Assembly (NCBI RefSeq): GCF_000300875.1
Contig: NZ_AMSG01000017.1
Coordinates: 1 to 64,000 of the forward strand
Reading direction: 5' to 3'
DNA: 64,000 bases
From: Galbibacter marinus
GTDB lineage: Bacteria > Bacteroidota > Bacteroidia > Flavobacteriales > Flavobacteriaceae
Shown: in pieces, positions 56,451-64,000 of the stretch
Layout: the number at the start of each line of letters is the position of its first letter
Numbering within the stretch: position 1 is the first letter of the stretch
Translations under genes and position numbers: made by a program
Notes under the pieces: generated by a model
Databases searched by the model: none
What the model saw: only the letters and a program-made list of their open reading frames with translations
Told to the model about the DNA's origin: nothing

Positions 56451-56780
56451 AGTACAAGCCTGTTCAACTATAATACCATGAGATTTTAATATGGCATAAA
56501 ATTCGGGGTTTTCAGTTCCTGGATTAAAAAGGACACGTCTGGGTTTTAAATCAACGATATATTGGTAATACTCTTGTTGATTAGTAGGATTCAAATAAAG
56601 ACTTACGGTATGGATATTTTCAAAATCTACTGGCTGCATTGAAATATCAACTCCTGCTACATTTCCTTCTTTTAGGCCAACGGCAACTGTTTCTATATTG
56701 TTGGCAGAAAGACGCTGCAAAGCCAAATAACTATAGCGACTTGGATTAAGTGAGGCTCCTATAACTAAAGTTTTTTTCAT
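56421..56780 (-). CDS. CoA-binding domain protein
   Basis: This 119-aa protein is a stand-alone CoA-binding (Rossmann-like) domain: KTLVIGASLNPSRYSYLALQRL at the start and VLFNPGTENPEFYAIL near the end match the family (YccU-like). The ATG at 56780 is preferred over the track start, which adds eleven residues not found in the family. Its role is unknown, perhaps in acyl-CoA sensing. The 3' end overlaps the symporter gene (30 bp), and it is divergent from the outer-membrane protein gene. Confidence 0.82.
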   Translation of the reverse strand: MKKTLVIGASLNPSRYSYLALQRLSANNIETVAVGLKEGNVAGVDISMQPVDFENIHTVSLYLNPTNQQEYYQYIVDLKPRRVLFNPGTENPEFYAILKSHGIIVEQACTLVLLSTGQY

Positions 56781-56866
56781 GTTAAAAAGTGTTAAATGCT
56801 GTAACAGTATCACAAATCAAACGTCAACTAAGTAATATCAATCAACAATCAAAAAACGATCAATCA

Positions 56867-59338
56867 ATGAAACATGCATTTTTATTTTGCGCATTATTAT
56901 TTTCTTATTTTTCACATTCACAAAACAGTATCCAATCTGAAGCACTACCAAAAATAGGAACTATTAATGGAACGGTAATCGATCAGTCCCTAAAACAGCC
57001 AATTCCTTACGCCACAGTGGCAATCAAATCAGATGACAGCGTTATCCAAGGCGGCATAACAGAGGAAGATGGTGGTTTTAAACTCACTAACATTAGTGCA
57101 GGAAAACACATTTTAGAAGTACAATTTATAGGATATCAAACCTATCAGAAAAACATTACAATTTCTACAGAGAACTATAAGGTTAATTTAGGCACCATAG
57201 CTTTAGTTGAAAATGTTACCGAACTAGAGGGAGTAAGTGTAGTGGCAGAGCGATCCACCATCGAACAAAAAATTGACCGAAAAGTAATCAATGTCGGTAA
57301 GGATCTCACCACTCAAGGTGCCTCCGCCTCTGATATTATGAACAACCTGCCTTCCATTAATGTAGACCAACAAACAGGTGCATTGAGCATGCGTGGAAAT
57401 TCAAATGTGCGAGTAATGGTCGATGGAAAGCTATCAAATGTTCCTGTAGAGCAGTTACTTAAACAAATCCCTTCCACCTCAATTAAACAGATTGAGCTCA
57501 TCACTAACCCTTCAGCAAAGTACAACCCTGAAGGAATGAGTGGTATTATTAACATCATTCTTCACAAGAACGCTAATATTGGTTTTAATGGTAATTTAAG
57601 TGTTGGTTTAGCTTATGAGGATCAAGCGAAATTCAATAGTGCACTAGACCTCAATTACCGAAATGGCAAATTAAACCTCTACGGAAGTTATGGGAATAAT
57701 ATTAGTAAATACACAAATGATGGTAGGATCGAAAGATTCGATGACCCAGCTTCAACAGGTTTCAATGAAAATCAAGTACAATTATTGGACTTTTTAAACA
57801 ATAGAAAGTCGCACCTTTATAAATTAGGCGTTGATTATTTCATCAATGAAAAGAACACTTTTTCAGTATTTACCAATCAAAATTTATACGATGGTAAGTT
57901 CAATGGTCAAACCGATATCATAAACATGGACCCAAGTGTGTCGGACACCAGACAAGTCTTTACGCAAAACAATAACAACCACAATGAACAATACAATGTC
58001 GTCTACAAACGGGATTTTGAGAAAGACGGCCATAATATAGAACTTGAGGTCGACTATAGTAATTTCGAAAATGAGGAAGATGCAGATTTCAGATTCATGG
58101 GCACTTCAGTTCAACCTGATTACCTAGACTTTGTGGATACACGTAGACAACAAACCATTGCAAATTTAGATTATGTCAATCCACTCTCAGAGAATTCAAA
58201 GTTAGAACTTGGATTGGAATACCGCACTTTTGAAACTAACGTAGACTACTCCTCCACTGGTCTTAGCTATAATGAACAAGGAAATTTAATTCCAACACCA
58301 GATACCGATTTTGTATATGGAATGGACATTTATTCCGCGTATGCCACCTTTGGTCAAAATTTTGATAAATGGAGTTATCAACTTGGGGCACGTATGGAGG
58401 ACGTAGGTGTTGCCGCTGACACGAACAACGTGCGTAGTTTCACCGATGATTATCTGGAAATTTATCCATCAGCATTTGTCACCTATTCTCCTAGCGAAAA
58501 GAACCAATTCCAAATGAGCTTTAGCCGTAGGGTGGATCGACCAGGCCTTGGCCAAGTCAACCCGATAAGGGAATGGAGTACGCCAAAAATCTCCTCTTAT
58601 GGAAATGAAGAGCTTTTGCCACAATTCACTAATTCCTATGAGATCAATTACACTAGAAGGTTAAACAACGGTAGCCTTACATTTGGAATGTACTATAGAA
58701 CCATTGAAGATGAAATCAACCAGGTCCTCAATGTAGACCGATTAGATCTTACAAAGCAAATACTCACTTATGGAAATTTTGATAACACCAACGCCTATGG
58801 TTTTGAAGTATCATCGAACTACAAACCCCTTAGTTGGTGGAATATTAATGCCAGCGTTGATATGTATACACAAACCCAACGTGGTTTAACTGAGCTATTA
58901 AATCCTAGTGATAATGACCCGAGTGTTGATGACATTATAACTGAGGAGGTGGAAGTGGATAATGTAGCTTTTAACGCAAGATTGAATAATAATTTCACCA
59001 TCACTAAAAAACTTAGTCTATCCTTATTTGGATTCTATAGAGGTGAAAATGAAAGCCTACAACTGACCACAAAACCAATGTATTTCGTAAATACTGGTGC
59101 TCGATATAGCTTCGCAGATGGAAAAGGAAGCTTTAGCCTAAATTTCAATGACGTATTTAACACCATGAAATTTGGTCTTGAAGGAGAACGTCCTTATAGA
59201 CAAAACGGAACTTTCAATTGGGAAAGTAGAACCATTTATGCAGGTATTACCTATAGATTTGGTGATGGGAAAAATAGAAAAGTAAACCGCAAAAACAGAG
59301 ACGATAATACCAAAGAATCTAGTGGTGGCTTTCTATAA
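56867..59338 (+). CDS. TonB-dependent outer-membrane beta-barrel protein with CarboxypepD-reg domain
   Basis: The start is at ATG 56867, giving the signal peptide MKHAFLFCALLFSYFSHSQ; the 26 residues added in the track are not signal-like. A carboxypeptidase-D-like domain (NGTVIDQSLKQPIPYATVAI ... GFKLTNISAGKHILEVQFIGY) comes first. A plug-like domain follows (MRGNSNVRVMVDGKLSNVP, near residue 200), then a long barrel of alternating strands ending TYRFGDGKN. The barrel is of the OMP_b-brl_3 type, not the SusC type. It probably takes up a specific ligand. The gene lies beyond a CoA-binding gene on the opposite strand; the ligand is unknown. Confidence 0.85.
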   Translation: MKHAFLFCALLFSYFSHSQNSIQSEALPKIGTINGTVIDQSLKQPIPYATVAIKSDDSVIQGGITEEDGGFKLTNISAGKHILEVQFIGYQTYQKNITISTENYKVNLGTIALVENVTELEGVSVVAERSTIEQKIDRKVINVGKDLTTQGASASDIMNNLPSINVDQQTGALSMRGNSNVRVMVDGKLSNVPVEQLLKQIPSTSIKQIELITNPSAKYNPEGMSGIINIILHKNANIGFNGNLSVGLAYEDQAKFNSALDLNYRNGKLNLYGSYGNNISKYTNDGRIERFDDPASTGFNENQVQLLDFLNNRKSHLYKLGVDYFINEKNTFSVFTNQNLYDGKFNGQTDIINMDPSVSDTRQVFTQNNNNHNEQYNVVYKRDFEKDGHNIELEVDYSNFENEEDADFRFMGTSVQPDYLDFVDTRRQQTIANLDYVNPLSENSKLELGLEYRTFETNVDYSSTGLSYNEQGNLIPTPDTDFVYGMDIYSAYATFGQNFDKWSYQLGARMEDVGVAADTNNVRSFTDDYLEIYPSAFVTYSPSEKNQFQMSFSRRVDRPGLGQVNPIREWSTPKISSYGNEELLPQFTNSYEINYTRRLNNGSLTFGMYYRTIEDEINQVLNVDRLDLTKQILTYGNFDNTNAYGFEVSSNYKPLSWWNINASVDMYTQTQRGLTELLNPSDNDPSVDDIITEEVEVDNVAFNARLNNNFTITKKLSLSLFGFYRGENESLQLTTKPMYFVNTGARYSFADGKGSFSLNFNDVFNTMKFGLEGERPYRQNGTFNWESRTIYAGITYRFGDGKNRKVNRKNRDDNTKESSGGFL

Positions 59339-59403
59339 AAAATTAATTGCTGTAATTTTCTCATTATAGTTGATGGTTAGTGTTATTTACAGCGATTATG
59401 CAA

Positions 59404-59435
59404 AAACCCGGGGTTTTCCCGGGTTTGATATTTTA
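59404..59435. terminator. Terminator hairpin between the outer-membrane protein and nagB
   Basis: The perfect stem aaacccggg / cccgggttt (loop gtttt) lies between convergent genes. On the plus strand it is followed by tgatatttta; the minus-strand side is A/T-mixed. It most likely ends the plus-strand transcript. Confidence 0.75.
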
Positions 59436-59453
59436 ATGAGATTGTTACTTACC

Positions 59454-61388
59454 TTAATAATCGAAGCGCTTAAAGGCTTCAATGGCGGCATAATCCGCTA
59501 AACCAAGGTCCCTGTAATGTTTAGCGGTTTCTTTGTTTCTCTCCTCAGCCCGGACCCAAAACTCTCTGAGATCTTCTCCTTGGAATAACACACCATCTTT
59601 TTGACTTTGATGGAAGAAAATGGCTTTTCGTTTTCTGAGCACTTGGTCTGGACTCATTGGAACTGCCATATCTATTTCATGAATTTCCCACTCATGCCAT
59701 GCGCCTCTGTAGAGCCACAACCAACATTGATCCATATACGATTGAGATTTGAGCTCTGCCATAGCTTTAAACACGGCATCTAAACACACTTTATGGGTTC
59801 CATGAGGATCTGCAAGATCACCAGCGGCATATACCTGATGTGGTTGGATATCACTTATTAATTTTTTAACAATTGCGATATCATCTTGGGATAAAGGATT
59901 CTTTTTAATTGTTCCTGTTTCGTAAAATGGAAGGTTTAAAAAATGAACTTGTTCATCGGGCACATTTAAATAACGCGTAGCGGCGATGGATTCTCTCTTT
60001 CTTATCAAACCTTTTAATTCTCGAACCTCAAGTGGATCAATTTCATTTTCTCTTTGATCTTCAATAGCCTTGGTAGCCTTTTGCAACTTATCAACACCCT
60101 TACAATTGGGCAAGAAATCCATGGCAACCTCAGCAAATTTAAGTGCATCAGCATTAGAGACGGCAATGTTTCCAGAGGTTTGATAAGCGATATGTACCTC
60201 ATGTCCTTGTTCCACTAGACGATCAAAAGTCCCTCCCATTGAAATGACATCATCATCAGGATGTGGACTAAATATTATAACTCGTTTTTTCTCTGGAGAT
60301 TTTCGCTCGGGACGGTTGCTATCATCGGCGTTGGGTTTTCCACCAGGCCAACCCGTTATGGTATGCTGTAGCTTATTAAACATATCAATGTTCAATTGAT
60401 AAGTCGATCCTTTTTCTGTAATCAAAGAAGCCAGACCGTGTTCGTTGTAGTCCTTATCAGTTAGGCGAAGAATTGACTTATCTACCTTACGACACAACCA
60501 CACTACTGCTCTTTTCATCAAAGCTTCGCTCCACTGTACCTCACCCACAAGCCATGGAGATTCAAAACGAGTTAACATCGAAGCTGCTTCTGTGTTAAGC
60601 ACCATAGTCGTGTTGAGATGCTCCTGCAGATAAGTCGCAGGAATTTGAGGAAGTATTTCTCCTTCAATAGTTTGTTTTACTACTTCAGCCTTTTTATGAC
60701 CCCAAGCTAAAAGAACAATGCGTTTGGCGGAAAACACCGTACCCACACCCATGGTTATGGCTTTTTTAGGAACGTTTTCAATACCGTGAAAACCTGATGA
60801 AGCATCCTCTCTCGTTAACTGGTCTAAGGTTATACTTCGGGTTATGGAATTGTAGTGAGAACCAGGCTCGTTAAACCCAATATGCCCTGTTCGACCAATA
60901 CCTAATAACTGAAAATCTATTCCACCAAATGATTTTATCTTTTGCTCATACCCCTGACAATAGGCAGGAATATCCTGTTGAGCTATAGTACCATCTGGAA
61001 TGAAAATATTTTCTTTAGGAATATCGATATGGTTGAACAAATGTTCATTCATAAAATGGTGATAACTGTGAATGCTCTCTGGATTCATTGGAAAGTATTC
61101 ATCCAAGTTGAAACTAACCACATTTTTAAAACTCAACCCATTTTCCCTATGCATTTTTACAAGTTCATCATACACACGGATCGGAGAAGAACCAGTAGCT
61201 AGACCAAGTACACAAGTCTCCCCTCTGTTATTTTTATCAACAATCAGATCAGCAATTTCTCTAGCTACCAAAAGGGAAGCCTCTGAGGAACTTTCAAAAA
61301 CGACGTTATGTATTTTTTCATAGCGATTGTCTTCGTGTGAACCCGCTTTCTCGTAGGATATTGATTTTTTCTTTATTAAGTGTTCCAT
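59454..61388 (-). CDS. nagB: Glucosamine-6-phosphate deaminase fused to a PIG-L/LmbE deacetylase domain
   Basis: The N-terminal ~270 residues are NagB, which turns glucosamine-6-P into fructose-6-P and ammonia. They have VLGLATGSSPIRVYDEL, VVSFNLDEY (catalytic Asp) and GIGRTGHIGFNEPGSH (His/Glu). The C-terminal ~270 are a PIG-L/LmbE domain with the zinc motif FSPHPDDDVISMG near residue 375 and later AGDLADPHGTHK. This 644-aa fusion is common in Bacteroidetes. The deacetylase part may remove acetyl from amino sugars, but whether it is active is unproven. The DeoR repressor at 61481 lies just upstream on the same strand. Confidence 0.92.
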   Translation of the reverse strand: MEHLIKKKSISYEKAGSHEDNRYEKIHNVVFESSSEASLLVAREIADLIVDKNNRGETCVLGLATGSSPIRVYDELVKMHRENGLSFKNVVSFNLDEYFPMNPESIHSYHHFMNEHLFNHIDIPKENIFIPDGTIAQQDIPAYCQGYEQKIKSFGGIDFQLLGIGRTGHIGFNEPGSHYNSITRSITLDQLTREDASSGFHGIENVPKKAITMGVGTVFSAKRIVLLAWGHKKAEVVKQTIEGEILPQIPATYLQEHLNTTMVLNTEAASMLTRFESPWLVGEVQWSEALMKRAVVWLCRKVDKSILRLTDKDYNEHGLASLITEKGSTYQLNIDMFNKLQHTITGWPGGKPNADDSNRPERKSPEKKRVIIFSPHPDDDVISMGGTFDRLVEQGHEVHIAYQTSGNIAVSNADALKFAEVAMDFLPNCKGVDKLQKATKAIEDQRENEIDPLEVRELKGLIRKRESIAATRYLNVPDEQVHFLNLPFYETGTIKKNPLSQDDIAIVKKLISDIQPHQVYAAGDLADPHGTHKVCLDAVFKAMAELKSQSYMDQCWLWLYRGAWHEWEIHEIDMAVPMSPDQVLRKRKAIFFHQSQKDGVLFQGEDLREFWVRAEERNKETAKHYRDLGLADYAAIEAFKRFDY

Positions 61389-61480
61389 ATACAGTGTATG
61401 TTAAAGCAATTGTACTAAAGTTATAACATTCTTGAACAACTAACAACCATATGGTAAAAGTTAGTCGTATGCTACTGTTC

Positions 61481-62230
61481 TTATAATATCTCCAAATCCT
61501 TAGATCGGTAATTGCGTAATTTGTGATCTTTTGGATCCAGTTCTGTAATAAGAGTATCGATTTCACCCAAGGTACAAACTCCATAATTTTGGCGAACATT
61601 CAACTTATTCGAATCTGCCAAGGCTATGGTTTTATCAGAGGCTGCAATCATTGCTTTTTTTACCAAAGAAACTTCATATCCCTCATCGGTAATCCCATTA
61701 GTAATATTAATACTACTAACACCTATAAAACATATATCAGCTGCAATACCAGAGAGCAATTGAACCACATCAATACCAACTGTTACCATTGATTTTTTAT
61801 TGATTTTCCCACCAATGAAAATCACTTCAATAGAAGGGTGCTCAGAAAGCTGCATTGCTATGGGCAAGCTATAGGTATAGACCGTCGCGTTTAAATCTTT
61901 TGGAAATTGTTTGGCAAGCATTAAATTGGTTGTTCCCCCACTAATAATAATCACCATACCATCTTTCATAAGGTTGGATGCTTTTTTTGATATAGCGTTT
62001 TTAGCATCCCTGTTGAAGATCATATCTTCATTGTAATGATAAAGCTTTTGTATGGTAGATACTGCTCCTCCATGAACTTTCAAAATCAGTCCTTTTTTAT
62101 CCAGCTCATTGAGATCTCTGCGTATGGTATCTTCAGAAACTTTTAATTTTCGGGCTAAAAAATTTGAAGATACATTACGGTTAATCCGTACCTCTTCCAC
62201 AATAACATCCTGTCTGTCTCTCTTTTGCAT
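61481..62230 (-). CDS. DeoR/GlpR-family transcriptional regulator
   Basis: The N-terminal HTH_DeoR is clear (RNVSSNFLARKLKVSEDTIRRDLNELDKKGLILKVHGGA), and the sugar-phosphate-sensing DeoRC domain follows (IISGGTTNLMLAKQFP, VIFIGGKINKK). Length 249 aa. It is 92 bp upstream of nagB on the same strand and divergent from the symporter at 62461, with a 230-bp region between. It most likely represses both, with an amino-sugar phosphate as inducer. Confidence 0.9.
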   Translation of the reverse strand: MQKRDRQDVIVEEVRINRNVSSNFLARKLKVSEDTIRRDLNELDKKGLILKVHGGAVSTIQKLYHYNEDMIFNRDAKNAISKKASNLMKDGMVIIISGGTTNLMLAKQFPKDLNATVYTYSLPIAMQLSEHPSIEVIFIGGKINKKSMVTVGIDVVQLLSGIAADICFIGVSSINITNGITDEGYEVSLVKKAMIAASDKTIALADSNKLNVRQNYGVCTLGEIDTLITELDPKDHKLRNYRSKDLEIL

Positions 62231-62460
62231 ACTTTTCGGTATTTTTACTTAGAATACAACGATCAATTCCGTTAACACGTAAAATTAAAGCATTTTTTTA
62301 TTAATTGCTGCATAAATATTGCATTTTTAATCATTTTACATGTCAGATTACCGAAATAAATGTATCTTACCATCGTCTTATTTGGTTAAAATAATTCCTA
62401 TCCACTAGGTTTATAACCCTATTAAGCTACCGTTGAAAACAATTATAAAACGACCTTTTC

Positions 62461-63936
62461 ATGAATACCACCTTGTTCCTAGCCGTATTTATAGCTTACT
62501 TTTTACTCCTCGCTGGAATTTCTCGTATTGTATCGAGAACCTCTGGAAGCGATGCTTTTTACACTGGAGATCGTGAATCTCCTTGGCCTCTAGTTGCCTA
62601 TGGAATGATTGGGGCAGCCATGTCAGGGGTTACTTTTGTCTCCATTCCAGGGATGGTTTCTAATAACTTCCTTTACTATTTCCAATTTGTTTTAGGGAAC
62701 ATGATAGGCTATAGTTTCATCGTCTTTGTCTTAATCCCCATATACTATAAACTAAAATTAGTATCCATCTACACCTATCTTTCTAATAGATTTGGGTTCT
62801 ACTCCTATAAGACTGGGTCGCTGTTTTTTATCATCTCGCAGTCCTTTGGTGCCGCATTAAGACTACTTCTGGGGGTCAAAGTATTAGATTATGCGCTTTT
62901 TGATCCACTAGGGATTCCATTTCATATAGCGGTTGTTATCATCTTGGTTATTATTTGGTTATATACTAACAAATCAGGAATAAAGACTATCGTATGGACT
63001 GATGCTTGTCAAACTACGTTTTTAATTGCCGCAGCCCTTGTATCAATATTTGCCATTCAAGATGCAATGGATTTAAGCCTAGCGCAGACCATCGACACCA
63101 TGACTTCTCATAAATATTTTCAAATATTTGACTGGGATCCTAAATCTGGAAACAATTTCTTTAAACAGATTATAGCCGGTATACTTATCGCCATTGCTAT
63201 GATGGGATTGGATCAAAATATGATGCAGAAAACCCTCACTTGTAAATCACCTTATGATGCTCAAAAGAATGCTTTGGTATTTAGCTTTATCCTAGCAATC
63301 ACACAGTTTTTATTCTTATGTTTGGGAGTGTTACTTTATATATATGCAGAAAATCATGGAATATCCTTGGCTGTGGATAACAACGGAACCTTCCTAAACA
63401 CAGACGATCTTTTTCCAATGCTTGCTTTAAATAATTTTGGGTTGGCAGCTGCCATTACTTTTATTATGGGGATTACAGCAGCAGCTTTTTCAAGTGTTGA
63501 TTCCGCCTTGACAGCTCTGACAACTTCTTTTTCATACGATTTCTTAGATATGGAAAAAAAATCTCCTCAAGAGAAAAGGAAAACTAAAAACATGGTTTTG
63601 TTAGGATTTAATTTAGTTGTGTTTGCAATAATGTCCGCCTTTGCAAATAGCACTGGTGATATTATTACAAGCATTTTCAAAGTGGCAGGGTACACTTATG
63701 GGCCTCTTCTAGGTCTATTTCTATTAGGGATTTTCACCAAGGTTAGAATAAAGGATAAATTCACCCCTATTATTTGTGTTATTGCACCTGTATTAACTTA
63801 TATCACCAATGAGTTACTGATTCACTATTTTAATTTTGATCTTGGCTTTATGAACGTGTTTATAAACGCCCTGATCACTGTTATATTCTTAGTTCTAATA
63901 CGCACCACAGATGACAAGAAACTTGTGGGAGAGTAG
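62461..63936 (+). CDS. Sodium:solute symporter, paralogue of 54966
   Basis: The 491-aa chain has about 13 membrane helices and the same landmarks as the other symporter: GMIGAAMSGVTFVSIPG near residue 50, KSGIKTIVWTDACQTTFLI near 180, and TAAAFSSVDSALTALTTSFSYDF near 340. It is divergent from the DeoR regulator and beside nagB, which suggests amino-sugar uptake (for example N-acetylglucosamine, or a related compound). That is inference from the neighbours. The gene ends in the window with an intact stop. Confidence 0.88.
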   Translation: MNTTLFLAVFIAYFLLLAGISRIVSRTSGSDAFYTGDRESPWPLVAYGMIGAAMSGVTFVSIPGMVSNNFLYYFQFVLGNMIGYSFIVFVLIPIYYKLKLVSIYTYLSNRFGFYSYKTGSLFFIISQSFGAALRLLLGVKVLDYALFDPLGIPFHIAVVIILVIIWLYTNKSGIKTIVWTDACQTTFLIAAALVSIFAIQDAMDLSLAQTIDTMTSHKYFQIFDWDPKSGNNFFKQIIAGILIAIAMMGLDQNMMQKTLTCKSPYDAQKNALVFSFILAITQFLFLCLGVLLYIYAENHGISLAVDNNGTFLNTDDLFPMLALNNFGLAAAITFIMGITAAAFSSVDSALTALTTSFSYDFLDMEKKSPQEKRKTKNMVLLGFNLVVFAIMSAFANSTGDIITSIFKVAGYTYGPLLGLFLLGIFTKVRIKDKFTPIICVIAPVLTYITNELLIHYFNFDLGFMNVFINALITVIFLVLIRTTDDKKLVGE

Positions 63937-64000
63937 GGTTCTGGACCAATAGAAATTGTACCAAAAAAATAGCAATGGTTCTTAGTTTACTAAAAGACCA

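Overview
The window is chromosomal DNA from a member of the Flavobacteriaceae (Bacteroidetes), probably a marine one. The evidence is the low-GC codon use, type III and type II glutamine synthetases side by side, DUF4295 behind rpmB-rpmG, the purM-prfA-pyrF and recR/symporter arrangements, an IcmF-type fused mutase, carboxypeptidase-D-like regulatory domains on outer-membrane proteins, and promoters of the TTG-N20-TAnnTTTG type. No species can be named from the sequence alone. No rRNA gene, intact tRNA gene or CRISPR array was seen.

Left part (1-8.1 kb) is accessory DNA. Two unrecognised genes are separated by a roughly 138-bp imperfect palindrome. Next comes the 3' remnant of an IS1182-like transposase, whose stop codon abuts the 3' part of a SIR2-domain gene (a family common in phage defence) that has lost its N-terminal coding region. 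A compact mobilization operon follows on the minus strand: BfmA/BtgA-like protein, DUF5712/MobB-type relaxase, and a VirD4/TraG-type coupling ATPase. Its leader holds hairpins that could form an oriT. After an unrecognised membrane protein, the stretch ends at about 8.045-8.066 kb in a sequence that reads as the last ~22 nt of a tRNA-Pro gene with no tRNA upstream. This looks like one attachment site of an element whose other end lies left of the window.

8.3-13.5 kb is a decayed, visibly GC-richer patch. It holds an orphan N-terminal fragment of aconitase (AcnA), an Rrf2 regulator with three cysteines placed as in IscR/NsrR, a DUF6448 protein, an AhpD-like carboxymuconolactone decarboxylase protein, and a type II NADH dehydrogenase. 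Then come a C-terminal remnant of a quinol-type nitric oxide reductase with an in-frame TGA, a small CxxC protein, and a frameshifted Crp/Fnr regulator. Together they look like the remains of a nitric-oxide/anaerobic-stress locus.

13.6-43.2 kb is mostly core and metabolic: an Fsr-like MFS exporter, a secreted beta-propeller amidohydrolase, a DUF1684 lipoprotein, an alpha/beta hydrolase, a DUF1543 protein, an Lrp regulator, a ModF-like double ATPase, icmF, purU and a GH2 lipoprotein. After these come a purM-prfA-pyrF-(BtuF-like) minus-strand block, divergent glnN/glnII, and a BlaI-M56 sensor pair with a recognisable operator-promoter. The stretch ends with apt, an SMR exporter and a Dabb lipoprotein.

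43.2-59.3 kb is a typical flavobacterial housekeeping stretch on the minus strand (exonuclease, CarboxypepD-reg protein, FAH, Hpt, CinA, rpmB, rpmG, DUF4295, ftsY, rimO). A small ABC ATPase/membrane pair, a 2-oxo acid dehydrogenase E2, recR, a sodium:solute symporter, a CoA-binding protein and a TonB-dependent outer-membrane protein follow. The right end (59.4-64 kb) is an amino-sugar module: a NagB deaminase fused to a PIG-L/LmbE deacetylase domain, a DeoR-family repressor, and a divergent second symporter paralogous to the first.
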